64,000 bases of DNA from Actinopolymorpha sp. NPDC004070 (GCF_040610475.1 NZ_JBEXMJ010000009.1:1-64000), one strand, 5' to 3'; shown: positions 41,286 through 50,823, counted from the first letter of the stretch. Notes: generated from the sequence alone by a model not told the origin. Program-made: numbers and translations.

Positions 41286-41740
41286 ATTTCACCTGCCTGG
41301 TTACGCGGGTACCGCCGCTGCCGCCGATAGGACGTGATGTTTCCGGCGGAGTCGGTGTGTGTTTCGTAACTCGCCAGAATGCTGGTGGTGTCCGGAACGC
41401 GAGGGACCTCGATGATCTCCACCTGGAAAACCCAGCCGTCGCCCTCGTTCTCCAACCGGGACACCCCGGCCGCCTCGCAGTTGGTGAGGGCGGACAGTTG
41501 TTCCATGGCGGTGCGCGAGACCCGCATCGGATCCGCACCGCGCTGTCTGGTCACGCCCCGGTCTGCTCGGTCGTTACCGTCACGACGACCGTCGCGCCGG
41601 TCGTCATGGCCGGCCCGGTCGTCACGGTCGTCACGCCTTGTCCGGTCGTCACGGCTGGTCCGCCGCGTGCGCTCGGTTCGGCTGTCGCCGCGGGTACGCC
41701 GGGAAACGCGATCTCCGTCTCGCCTGCGTTCGTCGGTCAT
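41282..41740 (-). CDS. gvpO: Gas vesicle protein GvpO
   Basis: A 152-residue protein and first gene of the operon. The first ~70 residues are Arg/Asp-rich repeats (DDRTRRDDRDDRAGHDDRR). The C-terminal ~80 residues are the GvpO domain (MEQLSALTNCEAAGVSRLENEGDGWVFQVEIIEVPRVPD, then ILASYETHTD and YRRQRRY). GvpO also starts the Streptomyces cluster and is needed for vesicle formation in haloarchaea. Confidence 0.92.
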   Translation of the reverse strand: MTDERRRDGDRVSRRTRGDSRTERTRRTSRDDRTRRDDRDDRAGHDDRRDGRRDGNDRADRGVTRQRGADPMRVSRTAMEQLSALTNCEAAGVSRLENEGDGWVFQVEIIEVPRVPDTTSILASYETHTDSAGNITSYRRQRRYPRNQAGEM

Positions 41741-42246
41741 TCGTGAGTTTCTCTTCCTCGCGCCTGATTTCCGCGGTCGCGGTGATCGACGTGGAGGTGC
41801 GTCGCAGGCGCGCGCTGCCGATTTCGGGGCCGCTTTCGGTGCTGAATTGCTTCCGCCCTCGCCGAGTGCTCGCTGACTCCTACTGCCACGCTACGCAGTG
41901 ACCTCCGAAGATTCGAGGTCGTGGGGACCCGGTGTTCCGCCTTTCGGCAAAGGGAAATCGCACGGCATGTCGATCGATGTCGGCGCAGAGAATTCGAAAG
42001 CCGACCGACCACGCGGTGGCGCACCGAACGGTGATCTGCCGGTGCCGGTCAGCCGGGTGCGGCCAGTGGCGCGGGCGCCGCGGTGGATCGTCTTGACAGG
42101 GTTCGGACGGCACCCATAGTTTCGCGAAGATCCGCAACGTATGCGCAGGCAGCGGACGACGACCCACAAGACCACCGAAGTTCCGGTAGAACCGCCCCGA
42201 CGACACCGGGAAGCGGGGGCCGCCGGAGCGGAGAGGCAGTGCGCGG
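41741..42246. other. Divergent intergenic region between gvpO and GH116
   Basis: About 500 bases with no gene. It must hold the gvp promoter; I looked for a SigB-type GTTT/GGGTA pair on the minus strand and found no convincing one. The right part holds the GH116 promoter candidate and a TTCGCGAA palindrome at 42121-42128. Confidence 0.5.
42093..42120 (+). promoter_or_regulatory. Candidate sigma-70-type promoter for the GH116 gene
   Basis: TTGACA at 42093-42098, a 16-base spacer and CATAGT at 42115-42120. The palindrome TTCGCGAA begins at the next base, a good place for a repressor. The start codon is about 127 bases downstream. Confidence 0.55.
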
Positions 42247-44769
42247 ATGACCGCGGAGACCTTCGACTGGCCCGTCCTCAACCGCTACGACGTCGCTCAC
42301 TCGCTCCGGGTCGCACTGCCGCTGGGCGGCATCGGCACCGGCACTGTCAGCCTCGGTGGGCGCGGCGACCTGCGCGACTGGGAGGTCGTCAACCGGCCCG
42401 CCAAGGGGTTCGCGCCGAAGTGGAGCTTCTTCGCGTTGCGGACGGCGCCCGCGGGCGGTGGCGATCCGGACGCCGTGGTGGCAAGGGCGCTGGAAGGACC
42501 GATCGACCTCGTGCTGTACGAGGGCGGACACGGGTCCGGCGTTCCCAACCACGGTCTGCCGAGGTTCCGGCGGTCGGAGTTCCTCGCGGCCTACCCGTTC
42601 GGCCAGGTCGTCCTGGAAGACCCCGACGTGCCCGCCGAGGTCCGGGTGCAGGCGTTCAACCCGCTGGTGCCCACCGACGCGGAGGCGAGCGGCCTGCCGG
42701 TGGCCGTGCTGCGGCACGTGGTGACCAACACCGCCGACCACGCGCTGGAGGTGTCGGTGGCGGGCAGTGTCTCGAACTTCGTCGGCACCGACGGGTCCGA
42801 AGGTGTCGCCAAGAACAACCGCAACACCGTACGCCAGGAGGAGTTCGGCACCGGCGTCCTGCTCACCTCCGACGGGGTGCCCCGCGACGCCGAGCAGTGG
42901 GGCTCGCTCGCCCTGGTGGCGCTCGGCGAGGACGACGTGACCACCCGCACGGCGTGGGCCGACCACTCCTGGGGCGGTGAGCTACTGGACTTCTGGGACG
43001 ACTTCACCGCCGACGGCCGGTTGGAGGAACGCACCAGCAGCACGGACACCCCGACCGCCTCCGTCGCGGCGACCCGGACGCTGGCGCCGGGGGAGACGCA
43101 CACGTTCACGTTCCTGCTCGGCTGGCACTTCCCGAACCGCCGCAACTGGGACCGCACCGAGACCGTTGGCAACTACTACGCCACGAAGTACGCCGACGCG
43201 TGGCAGGTGGTGGCCGACACCGTGCCGGCCCTCGCCGACCTCGAACGCCGCACACGCACGTTCGTCGAGGATGTCGTCACCTCCGATCTGCCGGATGTGG
43301 TCCAGGAGGCCGCGCTGGCCAACCTGTCCACGCTGCGTACCCAGACCTGCTTCCGCACCGCGGACGGCCGGTTCTTCGGCTGGGAGGGGTGCAGCGACGA
43401 CGTGGGCTGCTGCGCCGGCAGCTGCACCCACGTGTGGAACTACGAGCAGGCGACACCGTTCCTGTTCGGCGCGCTGGCGACCTCGCTGCGGGAGGTGGAG
43501 CTGGCGTACGCGACCGGTCAGGACGGGCGGATGCCGTTCCGCATCCCGCTGCCGCTGGAGCGCGCCGCGACCGATCCCGGACCGGCTGCCGCCGACGGCC
43601 AGATGGGCTGCCTGGTCAAGCTCTACCGCGAGTGGCGGATGTCGGGCGACGACGACCTGCTGCGCGCACTGTGGCCGGCTGCCAAGCGGGCGTTGGCGTT
43701 CGCCTGGATCCCCGGCGGCTGGGACGCCGACCGCGACGGTGTGATGGAGGGTTCGCAGCACAACACGATGGACGTGGAGTACTTCGGGCCCAACCCCGAG
43801 GTGGGCGTGTGGTACCTCGCCGCCCTGCGTGCCTGTGAGGAGCTGGCGACCCACCTCGGCGAGACGGAGTTCGCCGCGACCTGCGCCGACCTGTTCGCCC
43901 GGGGCAGTGCGTGGCTGGACGAGCACCTGTTCAACGGCGAGTACTACCGGCACGAGATCCGCCCGCCCGGTTCGGAGGACGCGATCGCGCCGGGCCTTCG
44001 GCTGAAGGGCATCGGTGCCCGCGATCTTGTCAACCCCGAGTTGCAGATCGGCGACGGCTGCCTGGCCGACCAGCTGGTGGGGCAGGAACTCGCCCATCTG
44101 TACGGTCTGGGCGACCTGCTCGACCCGGCACACCTGCGGACCACGTACGCGAGCATCCTGCGGCACAACCGGCGCGACACCATGGCCGGTCACTTCAACC
44201 CGATGCGCAGCTACACCCTCGGCGACGAGGCGGGGCTGGTGGTCGCCTCGTACCCGCGTGGCGACCGGCCGGAGCGGCCGTTCCCGTACTTCGACGAGGT
44301 GTGGAGCGGGCTGGAGTACACCGCCGCCGTGGGCATGATCTGCATGGGCATGGTGGACGAGGGTGTCGGCGTCATCGAGACGACCCGCGGCCGTTACGAC
44401 GGCCGGCGGCGCAACCCGTTCGACGAGGCGGAGTGCGGCCACCACTACGTCCGGGCGATGGCGAGCTGGGGTGCGGTGCCCGCGCTGACGGGCTTCGGCT
44501 ACGACGGCGTACACCAGGCGCTGACGTTCGCCGCCGCGGACGAGACCGTCGACGGGGTGCGGTGGTTCTGGTCCAATGGCTGGGCCTGGGGCGTCGTCGA
44601 GCAGACCCGGGTCGCCGGGTCCGACGGGGGTGTGGACGTACGCCTCGACGTCCGCGAGGGCACACTTCGGGTGCGCGAGCTGACCCTGACCGGCCTGGGG
44701 TCGGCCGACCTGGGCGGGCGCACGCTCGGGCCGGGGGAGCAGGTCACCGTGCGCGTCCCGGCCGCGTGA
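42247..44769 (+). CDS. Glycoside hydrolase family 116 (GBA2-type beta-glucosidase/glucosylceramidase)
   Basis: An 840-residue, probably cytoplasmic enzyme without signal peptide. The N-terminal beta-sandwich opens with LPLGGIGTGTVSLGGRGDLRDWEV, the family hallmark. The (alpha/alpha)6 domain follows with FFGWEGCSD (E380, likely nucleophile), CTHVWNYEQATPFLFG and MEGSQHNTMDVEYFG (D509, likely acid/base). Relatives cleave beta-glucosides, beta-xylosides or glucosylceramide. GGAGAGGCAG precedes the ATG. A serine hydrolase follows on the same strand after 72 bases. Confidence 0.9.
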   Translation: MTAETFDWPVLNRYDVAHSLRVALPLGGIGTGTVSLGGRGDLRDWEVVNRPAKGFAPKWSFFALRTAPAGGGDPDAVVARALEGPIDLVLYEGGHGSGVPNHGLPRFRRSEFLAAYPFGQVVLEDPDVPAEVRVQAFNPLVPTDAEASGLPVAVLRHVVTNTADHALEVSVAGSVSNFVGTDGSEGVAKNNRNTVRQEEFGTGVLLTSDGVPRDAEQWGSLALVALGEDDVTTRTAWADHSWGGELLDFWDDFTADGRLEERTSSTDTPTASVAATRTLAPGETHTFTFLLGWHFPNRRNWDRTETVGNYYATKYADAWQVVADTVPALADLERRTRTFVEDVVTSDLPDVVQEAALANLSTLRTQTCFRTADGRFFGWEGCSDDVGCCAGSCTHVWNYEQATPFLFGALATSLREVELAYATGQDGRMPFRIPLPLERAATDPGPAAADGQMGCLVKLYREWRMSGDDDLLRALWPAAKRALAFAWIPGGWDADRDGVMEGSQHNTMDVEYFGPNPEVGVWYLAALRACEELATHLGETEFAATCADLFARGSAWLDEHLFNGEYYRHEIRPPGSEDAIAPGLRLKGIGARDLVNPELQIGDGCLADQLVGQELAHLYGLGDLLDPAHLRTTYASILRHNRRDTMAGHFNPMRSYTLGDEAGLVVASYPRGDRPERPFPYFDEVWSGLEYTAAVGMICMGMVDEGVGVIETTRGRYDGRRRNPFDEAECGHHYVRAMASWGAVPALTGFGYDGVHQALTFAAADETVDGVRWFWSNGWAWGVVEQTRVAGSDGGVDVRLDVREGTLRVRELTLTGLGSADLGGRTLGPGEQVTVRVPAA

Positions 44770-44841
44770 GAGGCAACACCCACTCGGTTGGCATGATCGG
44801 TGGCGCGGACCACCCGCGCGGATGGCGAAACGAGGTCTGGC

Positions 44842-46356
44842 ATGGACGCCACGGGCAGCGACTTCAGGGGCTCGCACGTCAGGGGCACGGATGTCAAGGA
44901 GGCCTTGCCTCGCTCCGCTCCGGAGGCCCAGGGCATTCCGTCCAAGGCGATACTCGACTTCGTGACGGCCCTGGAGGAGCGGGTCGACGCGATCCACGGT
45001 TTCGTGCTGGTCCGCCACGGCCACGTGGTGGCCCAGGGCTCGTGGGCGCCCTACCCGCTGAACGGCCCACGCATGGTCTTCTCCCTCAGCAAGAGCTTCA
45101 CCTCCAGCGCGGTCGGGCTGGCCGTGGAGGAGGGCCTGCTGTCGGTGGACGACCCGGTGCTGAAGTTCTTCCCCGACGACGCGCCGGAGGAAGTCTGCGA
45201 CAACCTCGCCCGCATGCGCGTTCGGCACCTGCTGACGATGACCACCGGACACGCCGCCGACACGGCTGTCGTCCGCACGACCGGCGAGCAGAACTGGGTC
45301 CGCGGGATCCTGGCCAAACCGGTCGAGCACGAGCCCGGAACCCACTTCTGCTACAACAGCGGCGCGAGCTACCTGCTGTCGGCGATCGTCTCGGAGGTGA
45401 CCGGCTCGACGTTGCTGGACTACCTGCGGCCGCGGCTGCTGGAGCCGCTCGGCATCACCGACGCGACCTGGCAGACCTGCCCGCGCGGGATCAACACCGG
45501 CGGCTGGGGCCTGACCCTGCGCGTGGGCGAGATCGCGCGGTTCGGTCAGCTTTACCTCCAGCAGGGCAGGTGGAACGGCCGGGAGCTGATACCACAGGAG
45601 TGGGTGGCCGAGGCGACCTCCCGCCAGGTGAGCAACGACGAAGAGCCGGAGATCGACTGGCGCCAGGGGTACGGCTACCAGTTCTGGCGTTGCCGCAACG
45701 GCGCCTACCGCGGTGACGGCGCGTTCGGCCAGTACTGCCTGGTGATGCCCGAGCAGGACGCGGTGCTGGCGATGATCGGCGGCACGACCCACATGCAGGG
45801 TCCGCTCGACCTGGTGTGGGAACACCTGCTGCCGGCGATGAGCGCCGACCCGTTGCCGCCCGACGACGACTCGCACGAGCGGCTGGAACGCCGGCTGGCC
45901 ACCCTGGCGCTGCCGGAGCCGTCCGGCCGGTCGACCTCGCCCACGGCGGCCAGGGTCTCCGGGCGGACCTACCGCGTCCGGATCGGTGACCACAGCGCGG
46001 AGGATCCGATCCTGGCCCTGCGCCTTCCGGTCCGCGCCGCCCAGACGATCCGCTTCGACGTTGGTGAGGACGGCGCGTGCAAGCTCAGGTTGCGCGACGG
46101 CGCCGGTGAGCACGAGGTGGTCGGTGGAGCGAACGAGTGGCGGGCCGGCACCACCACCCTGGTGCGCGACGATCCGGACCAGGTGCTCGTCCGGGCGACC
46201 TGGACCGACGAGGACACCTGCGAGCTGCGGATCTGTTTCGTCCGTACACCGTTCGTCCGTACGCATGCACTGAGGTTCGAGGGTGACCAGGTGACCCTGA
46301 CCACGGTGGACAACGTCCTGCCTCCGCCCGCGACCGTGGTGGCGGACCTCGGCTGA
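44842..46356 (+). CDS. Serine hydrolase (beta-lactamase class C / DD-peptidase family)
   Basis: A 504-residue enzyme. The nucleophile motif SxxK is S81-L-S-K84 in MVFSLSKSFTSS, and YNSGASYLLS supplies the YxN tyrosine. The usual third-motif region is near YRGDGAFGQYCLV. After about residue 350 a beta-rich extra domain of ~150 residues follows. No signal peptide is seen, so it may act inside the cell. The ATG at 44842 follows GAGG; a start 14 codons earlier is possible. The substrate is unknown; relatives include esterases and amidases. Confidence 0.85.
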   Translation: MDATGSDFRGSHVRGTDVKEALPRSAPEAQGIPSKAILDFVTALEERVDAIHGFVLVRHGHVVAQGSWAPYPLNGPRMVFSLSKSFTSSAVGLAVEEGLLSVDDPVLKFFPDDAPEEVCDNLARMRVRHLLTMTTGHAADTAVVRTTGEQNWVRGILAKPVEHEPGTHFCYNSGASYLLSAIVSEVTGSTLLDYLRPRLLEPLGITDATWQTCPRGINTGGWGLTLRVGEIARFGQLYLQQGRWNGRELIPQEWVAEATSRQVSNDEEPEIDWRQGYGYQFWRCRNGAYRGDGAFGQYCLVMPEQDAVLAMIGGTTHMQGPLDLVWEHLLPAMSADPLPPDDDSHERLERRLATLALPEPSGRSTSPTAARVSGRTYRVRIGDHSAEDPILALRLPVRAAQTIRFDVGEDGACKLRLRDGAGEHEVVGGANEWRAGTTTLVRDDPDQVLVRATWTDEDTCELRICFVRTPFVRTHALRFEGDQVTLTTVDNVLPPPATVVADLG

Positions 46357-46411
46357 GCGGTGGCGCCGGTCGGCGGGGTGGCCTGGGAGTGCCTGCGGGC
46401 ATGATGACGGC

Positions 46412-47497
46412 GTGGAGCTTCGTAGCGTTCTCAGGCACCGCCTGGCCACCCAGCGGGTGACCGGCCCGCCGCTGCCCACGGCCGCCGACGTCGTACGCCT
46501 GCTCACCTGCGTGCAGGCGCAGGAGCGCGAGCATGCCTGCTTCTCGCTCGCGGTGCGGAGCCGGTCGACCGCGTGGGAGCAGGTGCGGGCCGAGCTCGAC
46601 TCGGGCGCGTTCGTGCGCACGCACATCCTGCGCCCGACCTGGCACTTCGTCGCCGCGGAGGACCTGCGCTGGGTGCAGGACCTCACCTCGCCGCGGGTGG
46701 AACGCGCTCTGACCATTCAGCTGACGCGGTCGTCGCTGGACGAGCGGCACGTCGGCAGGGCGCTGGAGATCCTCGCCGAGGCGCTCGGCGGGCGAAACTT
46801 CCTTACCCGCAAGGAGATCGGCGCCCGGTTCGCGGCGGTGGGGCTGCCGAGCTCCGGGCAGGACCTCGCCAACCTGGTGATGGTGGGGGAGCTTCGCGGC
46901 CTGGTGTGCGGCGGGCCCATCCGCGGGGTCCAGCACACCTACGCCCTGGTGGACGAGGTGGTCGCCCCGGCACCCGCACGCACCCGGGAGGAGGCTCTGG
47001 CCGAGCTCGCCCGGCGGTTCTTCGGCGGCCACGGACCCGCCTCGATCGCGGACTTCACCCGCTGGGCCTCGCTGACGGTCACCGACGCCAGCGCCGCGCT
47101 GGGCGAGGTCGGGGACCGGCTGGAACGCGTCGACGTGGACGGTGTGGCGCACTGGTACGACCCGGCGCTGGTGCCCGAGCAGCGGGCCGCGCCGGCGCCG
47201 TTCCGCGCTCACCTGTTTCCGACGTACGACGAGGCGGTGCTGACCTATCCGGCCGTCACCTTCCCGCCGCCGGAGGGGACGCAGCCACCGGCCTCCGGCC
47301 AGTGGTCGGCGACGGTCGTCGTGGACGATGTCCGGGTCGGTACGTGGAAGCGCACCGTCGGCAGGAACGCCGTCACGGTCGAGTCCCGGTTGCTCCGCAC
47401 CCTCGACGACGAGCGGCGCGGTCTGGTCGACACCGCCGCCGAACGCCTCGGCCACTTCCACGGCCTCCCCGTCCGGCACGTCTCCGGCCAGACGTAG
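46412..47497 (+). CDS. AlkZ/YcaQ-like winged-helix DNA glycosylase family protein
   Basis: A 361-residue HTH_42 family protein. The QxQ motif of AlkZ-type glycosylases is present as Q35-A-Q37 in TCVQAQE, and HILRPTWHFVAAEDLRWVQDL is the conserved core. Relatives excise alkylated bases or unhook interstrand crosslinks, often protecting producers of genotoxic natural products. GTG start. Whether this copy is active is inferred only from the motif. Confidence 0.83.
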   Translation: MELRSVLRHRLATQRVTGPPLPTAADVVRLLTCVQAQEREHACFSLAVRSRSTAWEQVRAELDSGAFVRTHILRPTWHFVAAEDLRWVQDLTSPRVERALTIQLTRSSLDERHVGRALEILAEALGGRNFLTRKEIGARFAAVGLPSSGQDLANLVMVGELRGLVCGGPIRGVQHTYALVDEVVAPAPARTREEALAELARRFFGGHGPASIADFTRWASLTVTDASAALGEVGDRLERVDVDGVAHWYDPALVPEQRAAPAPFRAHLFPTYDEAVLTYPAVTFPPPEGTQPPASGQWSATVVVDDVRVGTWKRTVGRNAVTVESRLLRTLDDERRGLVDTAAERLGHFHGLPVRHVSGQT

Positions 47498-47509
47498 GGC
47501 CGGCTCAGT

Positions 47510-47557
47510 TCACTTGGCGTTCTGGAGGTCCATCACCAGCAGAGCCGGTCGGGTCAT
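47510..47557 (-). pseudogene. Fifteen-codon remnant of an isochorismatase-like hydrolase gene
   Basis: An ATG overlapping the MFS stop (ATGA, 47554-47557) begins MTRPALLVMDLQNAK and then stops. PALLVMDLQN is the usual N-terminus of cysteine hydrolases of the isochorismatase family, with the catalytic aspartate in MDLQ. The other ~170 codons are missing; the AlkZ-like gene ends 12 bases away. It looks like the third gene of the MarR operon cut off by a deletion. Confidence 0.65.
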
Positions 47558-48995
47558 GACCGGTCGCCTCTGGTGAGCGAGGACAGCGACCGGTCCGCGA
47601 CGGTCAGCACGAGGAACCCGACGGCGGCCGCGAGCATGAACCACGCCAGCCGGTGCAGCCCGGCGGTGTCGGCGCGGTGAGAGAACAACACGCCGTTGGC
47701 GCAGGAGGCGGCCATCGCACCGAGGTAGGTGAAGGTCCGCAACAGTCCGGCCGAGGAGCCGATCCGGGCCGGATCCGCCTGGTGGTAGACGGAGTTCTGC
47801 AGGGCAAGGCTGTTCAGCCCCTGCGGGATCCCGAAGACGCAGGCGACCACGACGAGCAGCCAGACCGCGCTGCCGTCGCCGAGCAGGAAGAGCAGGGCCG
47901 AGGCGACGACCTGCCCGACCGCGCCGACCAGCAGTTTGCCGCGGATTCCCTTGCGGGGCCCGGTCGTGGTGGAGACGGGATCGCGGTGAGGAAGATCGGG
48001 AACTGCGCCAGACCGGCCTGTGAGGCCGACAGTCCGCGTCCCTCCTGCAGCCACTGGGTGTAGCCGTACAGCGTGGAGTAGGCCACGACGTAGGCGAGCA
48101 GAGTTCGGGCGTATGTCGTGAGCAAGGGCAGGTTGCCGGCCAGCACCCGCACGTCCACGAACGGCTCGGCGGCCCGGCGCTCCCGGAGCACGAAGGCGGT
48201 CGCGGCGAGGACCGCGAGCACGGGGAGGTACCAGCGGTCGGCCCGCGGGTCCATCAGGAACAACAGCAGCGCCAGGAGCGTCGCGGCGAAGGTGGCGATG
48301 CCCGGCAGGTCTGTTCCGGCGGTGGAGCGTTCCTCACCGCGGGGTTGGCCGGCGGGGGACTTCGGCAGCCGCCACAGGCCGAGGGTCAGCCCGGCCACCG
48401 CCAACGGGATGTTGACAGCGAGGGTGGTCCGCCATCCGCCGAGCCCGATGAGCAGTCCGCCGAGCACCGGCCCGAGCACGGCGACGGTCTGGTTGGCGAC
48501 CGCGAGCGCGGTCAGGATCCCGGCCGGGCTGTCGTGGCCGGTTCGCCTGGCCTCGCTGCGGATGAGGAACATCGCGGCCGGATAGCCCGCGCAGGTGCCG
48601 AAGCCGAGGAGGACCCGTGCGAGGACGAGGACGCCGAGGCTCGGTGCGAGCAGGCCGACCACTCCGGCGATGCCGACCAGGGCCGTCCCGGCGAGGTAGA
48701 GGCGTCGCGGCCCGTACAGGTCGATCAGCCGGCCGACGACCGGCTGCCCGATCGAGGTCGCCAGGTAGAGACCGGACACCAGCCAGGCGGTCTGCGACGG
48801 TGGTGCACCGAAGGCTGCCCCGATCGGCACCAGCGAGACCGCGAGGATCGAGGAGTTGACCGGGTTCAGGACCGAACCCAGGATCATCGGGGCCAGCAGC
48901 CTGCGGTCGAAGGAGCCCGACCTGTCGTGGTGGGCGTCCCGCGCTGACGAGGGAGAGGTGCGGCCGGAACAGGAGGAGGAGGGTGAGGACCTCAC
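47554..48995 (-). pseudogene. MFS drug-type transporter gene with a frameshift
   Basis: Two overlapping frames together encode one 14-helix-type MFS transporter: the first covers MILGSVLNPVNSSILAVSLVPIG through AQFPIFLTAI, and the second continues VSTTTGPRKGIRGKLLVGAVGQVV to the stop. The switch is near 47977, where losing one base from a run of G explains the break. GTG at 48995 overlaps the MarR stop as GTGA. Either a true inactivating mutation or a sequencing error. Confidence 0.85.
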
Positions 48996-49441
48996 GAGTG
49001 AGTGAGCTTTTCCAGCAGGGCGAGCGCCTCGATGACCTTCTGGCGTTCCTTCTCGGTGCACTGGTCCTGCAGCGACCTGGCCAGCCACTCCTCGCCCGCT
49101 CGTCGCTTGTCGGCCAGCAACGCGCTGCCGGCCTTGCTCAGCGAGACGAGTTGCCGGCGGCCGTCGTCGGGATCGGCACTGCGCCGGATCAGGCCGCGCT
49201 CGTCCAGGACCGCCAGCGTGGCCGCCATCGACTGCGGCCGGACGCGCTCTGCCGCCGCGAGGTCACTGGTCGACGCCGGACCCTCGGTGCTCAGCCTGCT
49301 GAGCACCGAGGTCTGGGTGGGGGTGAGCCCGCCGGTGTCGTACGTCTCCCGCAGTCGGCGTTGCAGCCGGCTGAAGACGACCCGGGTCTCACGCGCCGCG
49401 CGGACGGCCGACTCGGACATGGTTCCGCTGATCGCAGCCAC
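48992..49441 (-). CDS. MarR-family transcriptional regulator
   Basis: A 149-residue winged-helix repressor: helices around LTPTQTSVLSRLSTEGPASTSDLAAAERVRPQSMAATLAVLDERGLIRR and the wing DPDDGRRQLVSLS. It is the first gene of an operon with an MFS transporter, the classic layout for drug-responsive efflux. An array of six 14-bp repeats lies 32-115 bases upstream of the start and may bind it. Confidence 0.92.
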   Translation of the reverse strand: MAAISGTMSESAVRAARETRVVFSRLQRRLRETYDTGGLTPTQTSVLSRLSTEGPASTSDLAAAERVRPQSMAATLAVLDERGLIRRSADPDDGRRQLVSLSKAGSALLADKRRAGEEWLARSLQDQCTEKERQKVIEALALLEKLTHS

Positions 49442-49472
49442 GTAGGCGACCCTAGGTCGCGCAGGTGAAACT

Positions 49473-49556
49473 GTCCAGTTCGAACTGCACAGTTCGGGCT
49501 GTGCAGTTCGAGCTGTGCAGTTCTACCTGTGCAGTTCTACCTGTGCAGCCAAGGCT
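49473..49556. repeat. Six tandem 14-bp repeats upstream of the MarR gene
   Basis: Six units related to GTGCAGTTCGAGCT fill 49473-49556; units four and five are identical. The first contains the 12-bp palindrome CAGTTCGAACTG (49476-49487), and all keep CAG at a fixed place. The array lies between the MarR start and the tatA stop and could be a repressor binding array. Confidence 0.9.
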
Positions 49557-49588
49557 GCACAGGCCTGCGGACCGTGCGGTGTCGCCTC

Positions 49589-49858
49589 TCAGTGCGACTG
49601 GTGTGACTGGTGCGGCTCAGACGGAGTGGCGTCGGGCGCCTGGGCCGGGGGAGCCGGCTGCTGGGCCTGTCCGGAGTAGCCCTGGGGGAGTGCGCCGGGC
49701 GCGGGCTGCTGCTCGGAGGAGTCGTCCTGCAGCTCCTTGCGGAAGATCTTCAGCGACTGCCCGAGGCCCTTGGCCGTCTGGGGCAACCGGGTCGCTCCGA
49801 ACAACAGGACGAGTACGACACCGATGATCAACAGTTCCGGTGCGCCGAGGCTGCCCAT
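49589..49858 (-). CDS. tatA: Twin-arginine translocase subunit TatA
   Basis: An 89-residue protein with a short N-terminal helix (GAPELLIIGVVLVLLFGATRLPQTAKGLGQSLKIFRKEL), the FG-x-x-LP hinge and amphipathic helix of TatA, then a Gln/Pro-rich tail. The ATG at 49858 has AAGGAG 6 bases upstream; GTG 49864 is an alternative. It is isolated from tatB/tatC, so it may be an extra copy. Confidence 0.92.
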   Translation of the reverse strand: MGSLGAPELLIIGVVLVLLFGATRLPQTAKGLGQSLKIFRKELQDDSSEQQPAPGALPQGYSGQAQQPAPPAQAPDATPSEPHQSHQSH

Positions 49859-50024
49859 GATCACTCCTTAGCTGGAAACCTCACCGAGCATAGGTGGCCG
49901 CATGCGTCCGGCCGCCGAGCCGCAGCCCGGCTTTGCCGATCCTTGACGGCGTTCGGGCATGTGCTGTCCGAACTGCACCCGCTTGCCCACATCCGACCGG
50001 CGTCCACCGGTCGGCCAGCAGAGC

Positions 50025-50771
50025 TTAGACGTGCTTCCTGGGAACATCTCCCGAGGCGTGGAACGCGGGGCCCGCACACGCCGCCGAGGCCGCGGCCCGC
50101 GATCCGAGCTGTCCGGTGGCGACGAGCCGGGCAAGGACGTGCTGCTGGCGGGCGCAGGCGCGGTCGGGATGCCGGATCGGGTCGTACGCCGAAGGGGCCT
50201 GCAGGAGCCCGGCCAGCACGGCGGCCTGCCCCCAGCTCAGCTGGGACGGCGTGCGCCCGAAGTAGCCCTCGCTGGCCGCGTCGAGCCCCCAGTACCCGTG
50301 CCCGAAGTAGACCACCGACGCGTACATCCGCAGCACCTGCCACTTGTCGAAGCGGCTGTAGAGCTTGACCGCGAGCACCGCCTGTTCGGACTTTCGCACG
50401 ACTCCGGCGGAGTTGCCGGCGCCGTACAACTGCTTGGCCAGCTGCTGTTCCAGGGTGGCGCCGCCCACGTCTCCGCCGCCACTCACGGCGGCCGCCGCCA
50501 CCCGGACGACCGAGACGGGATCGACTCCCACGTCGTGGTAGAAGCGGGAGTTCTCGGTGGCGAGCAGCGCCGCGGTGAAGCGTGCCGGCACCGCAGAGGA
50601 CGGGCTGTGGGCGCCGTGGGCCCGGGCGAACGCGGCCGCGCGGTGTTCGGCGTCGCCGACATCGGGCGTGACGGCCAGGGCACCGGCGAGGGCCACCGCC
50701 GCCAGCGAGAGGGCCAGCGCCACCAGGCGGCCCAACCGGCGCGGCCAGCGCCGGCGTTTCCGAACGTCCAC
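50025..50771 (-). CDS. Family 51 transglycosylase domain protein (monofunctional)
   Basis: A 248-residue membrane-anchored peptidoglycan glycosyltransferase. Basic residues and one membrane helix (LVALALSLAAVALAGALAV) are followed by the GT51 domain: ATENSRFYHDVGVD with the catalytic glutamate E73, GGATLEQQLAKQLY, and SWGQAAVLAGLLQAPSAYDP. There is no transpeptidase domain. GTG start at 50771; the ribosome site is weak. It follows the Gfo/Idh gene by 52 bases on the same strand. Confidence 0.82.
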   Translation of the reverse strand: MDVRKRRRWPRRLGRLVALALSLAAVALAGALAVTPDVGDAEHRAAAFARAHGAHSPSSAVPARFTAALLATENSRFYHDVGVDPVSVVRVAAAAVSGGGDVGGATLEQQLAKQLYGAGNSAGVVRKSEQAVLAVKLYSRFDKWQVLRMYASVVYFGHGYWGLDAASEGYFGRTPSQLSWGQAAVLAGLLQAPSAYDPIRHPDRACARQQHVLARLVATGQLGSRAAASAACAGPAFHASGDVPRKHV

Positions 50772-50823
50772 TCCAGGAACTCTAGATGTCCAACCTGGAG
50801 GCCACAGGCGGTCGCGGGTTCGC

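Noticed and set aside
42982..46716. Very long open frame (1244 codons) on the minus strand
   Set aside because: It lies antisense to GH116, the serine hydrolase and part of the AlkZ-like gene, all with clear motifs; its translation is Arg/Val/His-rich shadow sequence typical of high-GC DNA.
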